The translations under genes and the position numbers were made by a program. DNA of 48,563 bases from Aquificaceae bacterium. GTDB taxonomy: Bacteria; Aquificota; Aquificia; Aquificales; Aquificaceae. The stretch spans positions 1 to 48,563 of the forward strand of contig JAOAIS010000044.1 of the NCBI GenBank assembly GCA_026414575.1, written 5' to 3'. This document shows, in pieces, positions 35,008-43,219 of this stretch. The notes beneath the pieces are model-generated. The model ran no database searches. It saw nothing but the letters and a program-made list of their open reading frames with translations, and was not told the origin of the DNA. The number at the start of each line of letters is the position of its first letter. Position 1 is the stretch's first letter.

Positions 35008-35634
35008 TTAAATGAACCTTTCTATGTCCTCTGGCTTTTCAAAGCTGTAGTCTGGCACCTCTTCAAAAACCTTCACATAGCCCCAGAGGGCTAAGCCTCT
35101 TTTAGTCCCCGCAAGCCTTCCTGCCTTTAGGTCCGCTTCTGTGTCACCAACCATAAGGGCCTCTTGAGGTGACACCTTTAGGGTTTTAAGCGTTTCAAGA
35201 AGGGGTAGGGGTGAAGGCTTTTTCTCCGGGAAGGTATCACCACCCACCAGCAGAGAGAAGTAGTCTATCAGCTTTAGTTCTCTCAGTATAATTCTTGAAA
35301 GCTCTTCTGTCTTGTTGGTTATCACCGCAAGCTTAACACCCTTGCCCTTTATCCTTTCCAACAGCTTTTCAACGTCCTCAAAAGGTCTTGTATAAATTAC
35401 TGGCTCTGCCAGATAGTAATCCTTAAAGACCTCTACAGCCTCTTCAAGAAGACCATCGGGAAAGAATCTTTTTAGTAGCTCCCTTGCTCCACCCCCCACC
35501 ATGTATCTTACACTTTCCGTGTCCACCTCTGGCTTTCCAAAACTTTTAAGTGTTCTGTTTAGATGTATGGCTATGTCCCTGTAGGAGTCTATTAGGGTTC
35601 CGTCAAGGTCAAAGAGCAAAGCCCTTACAGACAT
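35008..35634 (-). CDS. gph: HAD-family phosphoglycolate phosphatase
   Basis: 208 residues of the HAD hydrolase superfamily with all four motifs: FDLDGTLIDS (nucleophile Asp9 and acid Asp11), ITNKT (motif II), the Lys in EKKPSPLPL and VGDTEADL (motif IV aspartates). A helical cap domain (~20-85) is of the Gph type. Phosphoglycolate is the most likely substrate, which would suit a carbon-fixing organism, although pyrophosphate or other small phosphates are possible. Its start overlaps the 3' end of the upstream thioredoxin-like lipoprotein gene by 10 bp. Confidence 0.88.
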   Translation of the reverse strand: MSVRALLFDLDGTLIDSYRDIAIHLNRTLKSFGKPEVDTESVRYMVGGGARELLKRFFPDGLLEEAVEVFKDYYLAEPVIYTRPFEDVEKLLERIKGKGVKLAVITNKTEELSRIILRELKLIDYFSLLVGGDTFPEKKPSPLPLLETLKTLKVSPQEALMVGDTEADLKAGRLAGTKRGLALWGYVKVFEEVPDYSFEKPEDIERFI

Positions 35635-36101
35635 TCTCGGGCCTTCATGTAATCCATGTAGTTGGCCTTCTTGTACTCCTCTTCCTTCACATACCTTATG
35701 CTACAGGCGAGAGTTTTTGGTGGTTGGTAGCCAGGTAGATGAAGTATTATGTTACCCTCCCTGTTGTAGAAGAAAATCTGAGGAAAGGAGTTTACCTTGA
35801 GATATCTTGCCAGCTCCTCCTCAGTGCTCACTTTTTCCTGTCCGTTGAGTAAATAACGCACCTTTGCGTTGCTCTCGATGAGTATGCTGTAAACGTCAAA
35901 CTCACCAAGCTCATTGGCAAGGCTTTGGCTTTGTAAGTCCTTTTTGAGCTGTTTGCAGTATATGCAACTTTCACTCTCCACTACAAGCATGGCGTATTGT
36001 TTCTGCGGTAAGAGGCTTTTGACCTCACCTTGGGTTGGTGCTTTTTGCTGGCAGGCAGTCAACAATACAGATGCAAAGGCAAAGAAAAACCACCTTGTCA
36101 T
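35625..36101 (-). CDS. Thioredoxin-like lipoprotein (SoxW-type)
   Basis: A 158-residue envelope protein. The N-terminal signal ends in the lipobox LLTAC (Cys17). A thioredoxin fold follows with the redox pair CIYC (~46-49) in VVESESCIYCKQLKKDL and a cis-Pro in VNSFPQIFFYNREGN. This matches thioredoxin-like proteins often linked to sulfur oxidation (SoxW) or c-type cytochrome reduction; no sox genes are in view. The start is 24 bp from the divergent prepilin peptidase. On this strand TAAAAT ends 8 nt before the ATG, another leaderless candidate. Confidence 0.85.
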   Translation of the reverse strand: MTRWFFFAFASVLLTACQQKAPTQGEVKSLLPQKQYAMLVVESESCIYCKQLKKDLQSQSLANELGEFDVYSILIESNAKVRYLLNGQEKVSTEEELARYLKVNSFPQIFFYNREGNIILHLPGYQPPKTLACSIRYVKEEEYKKANYMDYMKARECL

Positions 36102-36125
36102 GTTTTATAATTTTATCCCATAGAC

Positions 36126-36881
36126 ATGTCCCTTCAAGCTTTGGAATTTGCCTTTCTGTTTATATTAGGTGCTGTTCTTGGAAGTTTTTACAATGTCCTC
36201 ATCTACAGGCTACCGAGGGGGATTTCTTTGATTTCTCCGCCCTCCCACTGTCCCCATTGTGGCAAGAGTATAGGGTGGCAGGACAACATACCCATACTTT
36301 CCTACTTGCTTTTAAAAGGCAGGTGCAGACACTGCGGTGCCAAGATTTCCCCCAGATACCTTATGGTAGAGGTGGTCAGCGGGTTACTTGCCATCCTTTG
36401 CAGAGTTAGGTTTGAAGAGGCTCTTACCTCTCTGATTTTTTTTATTTTCTTTTCCATCTTACTGGTGGCGAGCTTTATTGATTGGGACACTTTCATACTG
36501 CCCGACAGCCTTACCCTTGGAGGCCTGGCCTTTGGACTTTTGACTTCCCTTTTTCGTGAGGACTTTAGCCTCACAGAAAGTTTAACGGGGGCTTTTCTTG
36601 GTGGGTTTAGCTTTTTAATCGTATACCTTTACTATAAAAAACTCAGAAAGATGGAGGGGCTTGGTCTTGGGGATGTGAAGTTGATGGCTTTCATAGGCTC
36701 CTTTGCAGGCCTTTGGGGTGTTCTGTATGCGGTGTTTTTGGGCTCTCTGTTGGGTCTTCTGTACGCCCTACCCATAATAGTTAAGAACAAAAGCCTACAG
36801 TTTGCTTTGCCCTTTGGTCCTTTTCTTTCCCTTGGCGTTTTTTTAGGGGTTTTTTTGGACCTAAAAGGTTTCCTTTTGTGA
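36126..36881 (+). CDS. pilD: Prepilin peptidase / N-methyltransferase
   Basis: Inner membrane aspartyl protease that cleaves type IV prepilin and pseudopilin leaders. 251 residues with several membrane helices. The cytoplasmic zinc loop has CPHC (42-45) and CRHC (67-70), as in bifunctional enzymes that also methylate the new N-terminus. The two catalytic aspartates lie in SFIDWDTFILPDSLT (~119) and GLGLGDVKLM (~183). No pilin genes are in the window. TATAAT (36106-36111) ends 14 nt before the ATG. The 3' end overlaps the ferredoxin gene by 21 bp. Confidence 0.95.
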   Translation: MSLQALEFAFLFILGAVLGSFYNVLIYRLPRGISLISPPSHCPHCGKSIGWQDNIPILSYLLLKGRCRHCGAKISPRYLMVEVVSGLLAILCRVRFEEALTSLIFFIFFSILLVASFIDWDTFILPDSLTLGGLAFGLLTSLFREDFSLTESLTGAFLGGFSFLIVYLYYKKLRKMEGLGLGDVKLMAFIGSFAGLWGVLYAVFLGSLLGLLYALPIIVKNKSLQFALPFGPFLSLGVFLGVFLDLKGFLL

Positions 36882-37394
36882 CCTCCACGCAAAAAGCTCT
36901 TTGTAGAGCTCCGAGTCTATCCTTCTGGCAGTGTGCCTTGTCTTGGGTACTTCCTCTATTTCCACAAAATAAAGGCAGTTGGTAACACACTTGGAAACGC
37001 ATGAAGGTAAAAGACCCGCCTCTACCCTTTTGTAGCAGTAGTCACATTTTTCCACCTTCATGGTGTATGGGTTAAAGGCTATGGCTCCGTAGGGACAAGC
37101 TATTATACAGGCTTTACAACCTATGCATCTTAGCTCTTCCAGATATACTATGCCGTCTTCCCTTTTTCTCATAGCAGAGGTAGGACAGGCATAAACGCAG
37201 GGAGCAGGCTCACAGTGAAAACAGTTCATGGGCACAAAAAAGGCATCCGCCTTATTTCCAAACCCCCCTACCCTGAAAACCTTCATAGGGTTTATACCAA
37301 GATTTTCTATGCCCTTTTCCTGCTTGCAGGCAACCTCGCAGGAAAGACAACCTATGCATCTGTCAAGGTCTATTAGCATTATGGGCCTTTTCAT
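36861..37394 (-). CDS. Four-cluster [4Fe-4S] ferredoxin, DMSO reductase beta-subunit type
   Basis: A 177-residue electron-transfer protein with 16 or so cysteines in four groups: CIGCLSCEVAC, CFHCEPAPCVYAC, CIGCKACIIAC and CDYC with the later CVSKC-VTNC, the pattern of DmsB/NrfC/PsrB-type subunits. Such proteins wire a molybdopterin catalytic subunit to a membrane quinol subunit, yet neither is adjacent here. There is no signal peptide; family members usually ride on a Tat partner or stay cytoplasmic. It starts by ATGA overlap with the coiled-coil gene upstream. Confidence 0.9.
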   Translation of the reverse strand: MKRPIMLIDLDRCIGCLSCEVACKQEKGIENLGINPMKVFRVGGFGNKADAFFVPMNCFHCEPAPCVYACPTSAMRKREDGIVYLEELRCIGCKACIIACPYGAIAFNPYTMKVEKCDYCYKRVEAGLLPSCVSKCVTNCLYFVEIEEVPKTRHTARRIDSELYKELFAWRSQKETF

Positions 37395-37774
37395 GGTGTG
37401 CCTTTAATCCTTTTGCTGTATTCTTTGAGCTTTTCATTGAGCTGGTCTATTTCCGCATCCACTTGGAAGACCTCCCTTTCCACCAGCTCCAGCTCCCTTT
37501 TCATTTCCCTTATGGTTTTTATCCTGTAGAGGAGCGACTCTTTGTATTTTAGAGGCTCTTTATTATGAGCATTTCCATAAAGGCTGTTTTCGTTGCCCTC
37601 CGCAAGTTTGTACAAGGTTTGCACATCCATTTCAAGCTCCTTCTCAAGCATTCTCTCAAGCTCTTTTATTTTGTCTTTAATTTCTAGAAGCCGTTTATAC
37701 TGATATAGTAAATTCATACGCCTATGCCATAGAATCTCTTCCATTTTTGATGTGTCCAGCATAGGTTTATCCAT
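37391..37774 (-). CDS. Coiled-coil protein of unknown function
   Basis: 127 highly charged residues forming two predicted helices with heptad-like spacing (~20-55 and ~75-120), separated by a short Asn/Gly-rich linker, so probably an antiparallel helical hairpin. No family motif was recognised. A ribosome site (AGAGGA) lies before the ATG and TATAAT lies further upstream within the 29-bp gap to purE. Tight ATGA coupling to the four-cluster ferredoxin suggests it could be a chaperone, adaptor or assembly partner for it; this is inference only. Confidence 0.7.
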   Translation of the reverse strand: MDKPMLDTSKMEEILWHRRMNLLYQYKRLLEIKDKIKELERMLEKELEMDVQTLYKLAEGNENSLYGNAHNKEPLKYKESLLYRIKTIREMKRELELVEREVFQVDAEIDQLNEKLKEYSKRIKGTP

Positions 37775-37790
37775 GCCATTCCTCTAAGGA

Positions 37791-37796
37791 TAAAAT
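37791..37796 (+). promoter_or_regulatory. -10 hexamer for purE, 7 nt before the ATG
   Basis: TAAAAT ends 7 nt before the purE ATG, with no ribosome site between. The overlapping sequence on the other strand reads TATAAT and would serve the divergent coiled-coil gene. No clear -35 box is visible. Confidence 0.4.
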
Positions 37797-37803
37797 TATA
37801 TGC

Positions 37804-38298
37804 ATGACAAAACCTCTTGTGGGGATAATCATGGGGAGCTTATCCGACTGGGAGTGGCTAAAGCCCGCCTACGAGATTCTAAGGGAGTTTGAAGTCCCCT
37901 GCGAGATAAGGGTAGTATCAGCCCATCGCACACCAGACATCATGTACGAGTATGCAAAGACTGCAAGGGATAGGGGTCTTGAGGTTATCATAGCGGGTGC
38001 AGGCGGTTCCGCACACCTTCCGGGCATGACTGCCAGCATAACAACCTTGCCAGTAATCGGCGTGCCAGTTCCATCAAAACATCTTAATGGAGTTGATTCC
38101 CTCTACTCCATAGTCCAGATGCCTGCGGGCATTCCCGTGGCCACTGTGGGTATAGGGAATGGCACAAACGCCGGACTTCTTGCGGTTAGGATACTTTCCA
38201 TAAAGTACCCGGAGCTGGCGCAGAGGTTAAAGTTATACGAGGAAAACCTCAGAAAAAAAGTAGAGGCTATGAACGCAGAGCTTAAAAACCAGCTTTAA
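37804..38298 (+). CDS. purE: N5-carboxyaminoimidazole ribonucleotide mutase
   Basis: Purine biosynthesis enzyme (class I PurE), 164 residues. Key segments are the start [20 protein letters not shown], the active-site SAHRTPD with its His, [11 protein letters not shown], and [20 protein letters not shown] with the usual PxGIPVATV block. The usual partner purK is not adjacent. The gene stands alone between two minus-strand units and overlaps the downstream cyclase tail to tail by 4 bp. With a -10 box 7 nt before the ATG and no ribosome site, it is a leaderless candidate. Confidence 0.96.
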   Translation: MTKPLVGIIMGSLSDWEWLKPAYEILREFEVPCEIRVVSAHRTPDIMYEYAKTARDRGLEVIIAGAGGSAHLPGMTASITTLPVIGVPVPSKHLNGVDSLYSIVQMPAGIPVATVGIGNGTNAGLLAVRILSIKYPELAQRLKLYEENLRKKVEAMNAELKNQL

Positions 38299-39872
38299 AG
38301 CACAATTACTTTGTTCTTGCCTTCCGCTTTTGCTTGATAGAGTGCGATATCTGCTCTTGCAATTATGTCATCTATTGTATCGCCCTCCCTGTATACTGTC
38401 CCTCCAAAGGATGCGGTTACATTCCTTTTGCTTTGCAGGCCGTACTCCTCTAACGCTCGTCTTATTTTCTCTGCGGGCGTATAGGGATCGGATGTCATGG
38501 GAAATATCATTATAAACTCTTCACCGCCCCATCTCCCAAATATGTCGCTCTTTCTTATGTTTTTCTTTGCTGTCCGCACCACATCCTTTAGAACCTTATC
38601 TCCCACAAGGTGTCCGTAGTTATCGTTTATAGACTTAAAGTTATCTATGTCAAAGATTATCAGGGAGAATGTGGTGCGGTATCTTTGTGCCTGGGCCAAT
38701 AAATGCTCAAGGTTCTGTATGAGAGCATGCCTGTTAAGAATGCCTGTAAGCTGGTCCCTTGTGGCAAGCAGTGTTAGTTTCCTTTCCCTTCTTATATCCC
38801 CCGATATGTCTTCGAAGGTTATTACCAACACCTTTTTCCCCTTGTAATGGGCAACCGTGGATGAAAGCTTGACCCATTTTATTTTTCCGCTCTTTGTAAT
38901 TATCCTCACCTTGTAGCTTGTTGTGTCCTCGTAGCCTTCCTTTCTTCTTTTTATGTTTTCCAGAATTTTCTGTCTGTCCTTTTGGTGGATTAGCTCGATG
39001 GGGTTTGGATGAGATAAGAGCTCCTCCCTGCTAAAACCGTTCACTTTTGAGGTGTTGGCGTTTACATAGATAACCTTGTTGTCAAAAAAGTCGTAAATTA
39101 CCACTGCATAAGGGTTTGATTCTGCCAGTATGTGGAAAAGCTCCTCCTGCTCATGTTTTTCCGTTATGTCTACTATGTAACCGTAGTAGCCTACGACCTT
39201 ATTGTCTTCATCAAGCAATGGCGCAGTGTGGCCAAGGACCCATATGTATTCACCATCCTTTCTTCTTACTCGGTAATCCTTGTGTATCCAGTTGGATGAC
39301 TTGCTCTCTGTATGGTATTTTAACTCCTGGGCTACCCTTTCTACATCTTCAGGGTGCACAAGTTCCGCATAGCTTATCCTTCCCGACAAAAAATCCTCCG
39401 CACTGTATCCCAAAAGCTCAAGCACATTCTGGGAAACCATCTCTACTGGCCAACCCTCTGCCCTTTTCCATTGGAAAAAGACCACAGGACCCAAGGATAG
39501 CAGGAACTCAGTCCTCTGACCGCTTAGTCTAAGAGTATGCACAAGCTCAAAAAAGTCTATGTGAATTTCTGTGTACACTTTTTCTTTAGGATTATAGCCC
39601 GCCAGCACATAGAAGTGTCTGCTACCGCCTTTAGTCTTGTGAATATGAATAACTCCAGATTTTTCCAGCTTAAAATCCTTTATGTTCTTAACGGGGCATG
39701 GATAACCATCGATTTCATAACACGGTTTTTCAGAGCCGTGGGAAAGACCGTAGCAAGTTTTTGGCCCCTCCCCGTATAATTCTCTCGCCCTTTTGTTAGC
39801 AAATACCAATCTGTAGTGCTCATCTACCACAAGCACGGCTTCTGGTATAAGGTCAAGGGCTTTATAGTTCAT
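38295..39872 (-). CDS. PAS-PAS-PAS-GGDEF diguanylate cyclase
   Basis: A 525-residue soluble protein predicted to make c-di-GMP. The first PAS (~1-105) contains an unusual cysteine group (Cys40, Cys51, Cys59 with His45: [19 protein letters not shown]), a pattern seen in some PAS sensors that may bind a metal or react to redox. Two further PAS domains follow (~115-245 and ~245-365). The GGDEF domain (~365-525) looks active: [21 protein letters not shown] and GGEEF, with an RxxD inhibitory site (RKSD) five residues before it. There are no membrane segments, so the signal is cytoplasmic. Its predicted activity opposes the EAL protein at 1461. Confidence 0.92.
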   Translation of the reverse strand: MNYKALDLIPEAVLVVDEHYRLVFANKRARELYGEGPKTCYGLSHGSEKPCYEIDGYPCPVKNIKDFKLEKSGVIHIHKTKGGSRHFYVLAGYNPKEKVYTEIHIDFFELVHTLRLSGQRTEFLLSLGPVVFFQWKRAEGWPVEMVSQNVLELLGYSAEDFLSGRISYAELVHPEDVERVAQELKYHTESKSSNWIHKDYRVRRKDGEYIWVLGHTAPLLDEDNKVVGYYGYIVDITEKHEQEELFHILAESNPYAVVIYDFFDNKVIYVNANTSKVNGFSREELLSHPNPIELIHQKDRQKILENIKRRKEGYEDTTSYKVRIITKSGKIKWVKLSSTVAHYKGKKVLVITFEDISGDIRRERKLTLLATRDQLTGILNRHALIQNLEHLLAQAQRYRTTFSLIIFDIDNFKSINDNYGHLVGDKVLKDVVRTAKKNIRKSDIFGRWGGEEFIMIFPMTSDPYTPAEKIRRALEEYGLQSKRNVTASFGGTVYREGDTIDDIIARADIALYQAKAEGKNKVIVL

Positions 39873-39912
39873 GTACCTAATTGCTAAACCCCTATCTATT
39901 ATAAAATTATGC

Positions 39913-39943
39913 TATAATTAAAACTTTCAGTTCATAAGGAGGT
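39913..39943 (+). promoter_or_regulatory. -10 box and ribosome site before rplS
   Basis: TATAAT (39913-39918) precedes a ~25-nt leader with a strong ribosome site AAGGAGGTCC (39936 onward) 7 nt before the rplS ATG. This conventional arrangement contrasts with the near-leaderless starts of dnaN, purE and tadA. Confidence 0.5.
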
Positions 39944-39950
39944 CCTTATC

Positions 39951-40328
39951 ATGAGTGGTCTTGTTCAAAGTGTGGAAAAAATTTACCTCCCAAAAAGAAG
40001 CTATCCTGACTTTAAGGTAGGGGACACGGTGAGAGTCCATTACCGCATAGTTGAGGGAGAAAAGGAAAGAACCCAGCCCTTTGAAGGGGTAGTAATAAGA
40101 ATAAAAGGCGGTGGTACTGCAAAAACCTTTACCGTTAGGAAGGAGTCTTACGGCGTTGGTATAGAGAGGATATTCCCCTTCTACAGCCCCAACATAGAAA
40201 AGGTTGAAATAGTAAAATACGGCAAGGTAAGAAGGTCCAGGCTCTACTTCCTGCGCAAATACAAGGGCAAGGAGGCAATGGGTAAGATAAGGGAGATAAA
40301 GCCCTGGGAGCTAAAGAAGAAGGCATGA
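39951..40328 (+). CDS. rplS: 50S ribosomal protein L19
   Basis: 125 residues, a normal bacterial length plus a short Lys-rich tail. Signature segments are [56 protein letters not shown] and the C-terminal [17 protein letters not shown]19 sits at the 30S-50S interface. It leads the block rplS-rnhB-rsmH-FtsL-like, every junction of which is an ATGA-type overlap. The usual trmD/rimM/rpsP neighbours are not here. Confidence 0.97.
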   Translation: MSGLVQSVEKIYLPKRSYPDFKVGDTVRVHYRIVEGEKERTQPFEGVVIRIKGGGTAKTFTVRKESYGVGIERIFPFYSPNIEKVEIVKYGKVRRSRLYFLRKYKGKEAMGKIREIKPWELKKKA

Positions 40329-40921
40329 CCGAATACGAAAAACCTTTTTGGGAGAGGGGCCTGCTCGTAGCGGGTGTGGACGAGGCAGGGAGGGGACCTT
40401 TGGCTGGTCCTCTGGTTGCCTGTGCAGTTATACTTCCGCCCTTTACCCAACCCTTCATAAAGGGGGATTCAAAGGTAATGTCCCCTAAAGAAAGGGAAGA
40501 AGCCTACGAAGTTATAAAATCAAATGCCATCGCCATAGGCACTGCGGTTGTGGATTCAAGTCTCATAGATAGGGTGGGCATCCTTAAGGCAAACCATATT
40601 GCTTTCAGAAGAGCCCTTGAGGATCTTAAACATAACTTTCATGTAGTAATTAGCGACTACCTGCCAGTAGAGGGCTATGAATGCATTGCACTCGTTAAGG
40701 GAGACAAAAAGAGCCTTAGCTGCGCCTGCGCCAGCATCGTGGCAAAGGTTTTAAGGGACAGGATAATGGAACATTACCACAGGCTACTCCCCCAGTATAA
40801 CTTTGCAAGGCACAAGGGTTATGCCACGAGGGAGCACATAAGGGCCATAAGCCTTTACAGGGAGAGCCCCATACACAGAAAAAGCTTTTCGCCCATAAAA
40901 CAGTTAAGACTTTTTGAATGA
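40325..40921 (+). CDS. rnhB: Ribonuclease HII
   Basis: Cleaves RNA in RNA-DNA hybrids, including single ribonucleotides embedded in DNA. 198 residues with the catalytic [13 protein letters not shown] block (Asp19, Glu20), the Asp in [13 protein letters not shown], and the [13 protein letters not shown] and HKGYATREH motifs of RNase HII. The ATG overlaps the rplS stop by 4 bp, an rplS-rnhB pairing also seen in other bacteria. The stop overlaps rsmH by 4 bp. Confidence 0.97.
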   Translation: MTEYEKPFWERGLLVAGVDEAGRGPLAGPLVACAVILPPFTQPFIKGDSKVMSPKEREEAYEVIKSNAIAIGTAVVDSSLIDRVGILKANHIAFRRALEDLKHNFHVVISDYLPVEGYECIALVKGDKKSLSCACASIVAKVLRDRIMEHYHRLLPQYNFARHKGYATREHIRAISLYRESPIHRKSFSPIKQLRLFE

Positions 40922-41775
40922 TACACCGTCCTGTGCTTCTTGAGGAGGCGGTAGGGCTTCTTCTGGGCAACGGTGGGAAACTTTATGTGGACTGCACCGT
41001 AGGTCTTGGCGGACACGCCAAAAGAATACTCGAGGCAAATCCTGAAGCCTTTGTGGTGGGCATGGACAGAGATCCCAAGGCCCTTGAAATCGCAGAAGAA
41101 AACCTAAGAGACTACAAAGACCGCCTTAGCCTATATCATGCCAACTTTGCAGACTTGGATGAAGTCCTGCGCATGGAAGGAGTATCTCAGGTGGACGGCT
41201 TCCTCTTTGACCTTGGGGTTTCCATGCTTCAGCTAAAGGGTCCGAGGGGCTTTTCTTTCCAAAGGGACGAGCCCTTGGACATGAGAATGGACCCAACACA
41301 GAGGTTAACTGCCTACGAGGTGGTAAACTCCTACACCGAGAAGGAGTTGGTGAGGATAATAAGAGATTACGGAGAAGAGCCTTACGCAAGGAGGGTGGCC
41401 AAGGCAATAGTCTTGGCAAGGTCCAAAAAGCCCATAGAGACCACTGGCGAGCTGATAGAGGTAATCGGTTTAGCGCTGCCCTACAGGGGCGGGAGGATAC
41501 ATCCTGCCACAAGGGTCTTTCAGGCCATAAGGATAGAGGTAAATCAAGAGCTTGACTCTTTACAAGTTGCTCTCGACAAGACATTAGAGTTTATGAGGTC
41601 TGGAGGGAGGCTGGTGGTCATATCCTTTCATTCCCTCGAGGACAGGATTGTTAAGAACTTTATAAGGAAAAACCTAAAGGTCTTGACAAAAAAGCCGATA
41701 ACTCCTAATATGGAAGAGGTAAGGGCTAACCCAGCCAGCAGGAGTGCAAAACTAAGAGCAGGGGGAAAGCCATGA
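40918..41775 (+). CDS. rsmH: 16S rRNA (cytosine1402-N4)-methyltransferase
   Basis: 285 residues. It starts [13 protein letters not shown], then the SAM-binding loop [16 protein letters not shown], the [10 protein letters not shown] motif, [15 protein letters not shown], the [15 protein letters not shown] block, [16 protein letters not shown] and a final [10 protein letters not shown]. All are diagnostic of RsmH (MraW). It is usually the second gene of the division and cell-wall cluster. Here mraZ is missing upstream and only an FtsL-like gene follows, so the cluster has been broken up. Confidence 0.97.
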   Translation: MIHRPVLLEEAVGLLLGNGGKLYVDCTVGLGGHAKRILEANPEAFVVGMDRDPKALEIAEENLRDYKDRLSLYHANFADLDEVLRMEGVSQVDGFLFDLGVSMLQLKGPRGFSFQRDEPLDMRMDPTQRLTAYEVVNSYTEKELVRIIRDYGEEPYARRVAKAIVLARSKKPIETTGELIEVIGLALPYRGGRIHPATRVFQAIRIEVNQELDSLQVALDKTLEFMRSGGRLVVISFHSLEDRIVKNFIRKNLKVLTKKPITPNMEEVRANPASRSAKLRAGGKP

Positions 41776-42020
41776 AATATTTGCTGATAAGCCTTCTTCT
41801 TTTAGTTTTAAACTACCTATATTCCGCTTACAGCATAGATGTATCGAGGGAATACGCAAAGAAGGTGTCTGAGTTGAAGAGGGAAAAGGAGAGGTCGCTT
41901 ATACTAAAGGCGGAAGTCGAAAAGCACATAAACTACAAGACCGCTAAGAGCTACGCGGAATCTGAGGGATTTAGCCCCGTAGACTGGAGCAGGGTAAGAC
42001 TTGTTAAGTCTTCTCAGTAG
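41772..42020 (+). CDS. FtsL-like small membrane protein
   Basis: 82 residues: an N-terminal membrane helix (~2-18, [19 protein letters not shown]), then a coiled-coil stretch (~25-60, [20 protein letters not shown]), and a short polar end ([17 protein letters not shown]). This size, topology and position right after rsmH are those of the divisome protein FtsL, and the closing segment resembles FtsL endings. Sequence conservation in FtsL is too low for certainty. The next genes of a classical cluster (ftsI, murE) are absent; instead tyrS converges with a 17-bp overlap. Confidence 0.75.
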   Translation: MKYLLISLLLLVLNYLYSAYSIDVSREYAKKVSELKREKERSLILKAEVEKHINYKTAKSYAESEGFSPVDWSRVRLVKSSQ

Positions 42021-43197
42021 GCACTATCCTGTAGAACCTCTTTTTACCCACCTGTAGCCTTAGCTCTTCCAAGACCTCTATTTCTTGGTTTGGGTCTTCT
42101 ACCTTTCTGCCGTTTACTTTGAGCCCACCACCTTCTATCAGTCTTCTTGCGGAGTTTTTGGAAGGCTCTATGTGTAGTTCAAAAAGAAACTCGTAGGCCT
42201 TTTGATGGTAACCCTTCTTTACCTCTATTATGGGGGCATCTTCAGGGAATTCCCTCTGAGAAAAGGTTTTTTCGAAAAATTCCTTTGCCCTGTCTGCCTG
42301 TTCCTTTGAATGGTAGCGCGCCACCACATAGTGGGCAAGCCTTTTTTTGGCTTCCATAGGATGTAGTTCTCTTTTCAGCTTTTCAATGTCCTCCCTCGTG
42401 TAATCGGTAAGGAGCAGGTAGTATTCCCACATGAGCTGGTCCGATATGGACATGAGTTTTCCAAACATCTGCTCTGGCTCTTCCGCGAGCCCCACATAGT
42501 TGCCGTAGGACTTAGACATCTTCCTAATTCCATCAAGCCCTACAAGCAGGGGAAGGGTCATACATACCTGAGGTTCTTGCCCGTAAGCCCTTTGGAGGTC
42601 CCTTCCCACCAGAAGGTTAAACTTTTGGTCAGTTCCACCCAGCTCCACATCCGCTTTTAGAAAGACCGAGTCATAACCCTGCAAGAGAGGATAAAGAAGC
42701 TCATGTATGTGTATGGGTATGCCCTCTCTGAAGCGCTTGGAGAAGTCGTCCCTTTCTAACATCCTTGCCACCGTGTACTGACCTGCGAGCCTTATGATGC
42801 CTTCTGTGCCAAGAGTCGAAAGCCATGTGCTGTTGAAGACTATGTTAGTTTTCTCAGGTATGAGAACCTTAAAGACCTGATGTTCGTAGGTCTTGGCGTT
42901 TTCAAGGACTTCTTCCTTGGTAAGAGGCGGCCTTGTCTCACTCCTGCCAGTCGGGTCCCCTATGGTGGCGGTAAAGTCTCCAATAACAAAATAGACCTCA
43001 TGACCGAGCTGTTGGAACTGTCTAAGTTTTTGCAAAAGCACCGAGTGTCCAAGGTGAAGGTCTGGTGCCGTAGGGTCAAACCCTGCCTTTATACGAAGAG
43101 GCCTACCTTCCTTTAGCTTCTTAAAAAGCTCCTCCTCCTCTATTATCTCAGAAGCCCCCTCCTTTATGAGTTCAAGCTGTTTTTCTGGGCTTAGCAT
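42004..43197 (-). CDS. tyrS: Tyrosyl-tRNA synthetase
   Basis: Class I synthetase, 397 residues from the ATG at 43197; a longer open frame runs to 43260 but would extend into the divergent aldehyde dehydrogenase gene. The HIGH motif is HLGH (48-51) in [21 protein letters not shown] is intact (RKMSKSYGN, ~233), and the C-terminus is an S4 RNA-binding domain ([17 protein letters not shown]). The sequence is of the TyrRS form with the [11 protein letters not shown] block. The gap to the neighbour is 22 bp, with TATAAT on this strand 12 nt before the ATG. Confidence 0.97.
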   Translation of the reverse strand: MLSPEKQLELIKEGASEIIEEEELFKKLKEGRPLRIKAGFDPTAPDLHLGHSVLLQKLRQFQQLGHEVYFVIGDFTATIGDPTGRSETRPPLTKEEVLENAKTYEHQVFKVLIPEKTNIVFNSTWLSTLGTEGIIRLAGQYTVARMLERDDFSKRFREGIPIHIHELLYPLLQGYDSVFLKADVELGGTDQKFNLLVGRDLQRAYGQEPQVCMTLPLLVGLDGIRKMSKSYGNYVGLAEEPEQMFGKLMSISDQLMWEYYLLLTDYTREDIEKLKRELHPMEAKKRLAHYVVARYHSKEQADRAKEFFEKTFSQREFPEDAPIIEVKKGYHQKAYEFLFELHIEPSKNSARRLIEGGGLKVNGRKVEDPNQEIEVLEELRLQVGKKRFYRIVPTEKT

Positions 43198-43205
43198 GGC
43201 AGGGT

Positions 43206-43215
43206 TAAAATTATA
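43206..43215. promoter_or_regulatory. Shared bidirectional -10 element of tyrS and aldehyde dehydrogenase
   Basis: The A/T block inside the 22-bp gap reads TAAAAT on the plus strand (43206-43211, 8 nt before the dehydrogenase ATG) and TATAAT on the minus strand (43210-43215, 12 nt before the tyrS ATG). The two -10 boxes overlap, so the two promoters probably cannot be occupied at once. Any -35 boxes would lie inside the opposite coding sequence. Confidence 0.4.
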
Positions 43216-43219
43216 AACT

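Noticed and set aside
39116-39532. 138-codon plus-strand open frame
   Set aside because: Antisense shadow of the diguanylate cyclase; Cys/His/Pro-rich composition unlike real proteins here.
41126-41584. 152-codon minus-strand open frame
   Set aside because: Antisense shadow of rsmH, rich in Arg, Pro and Leu, with no family match.
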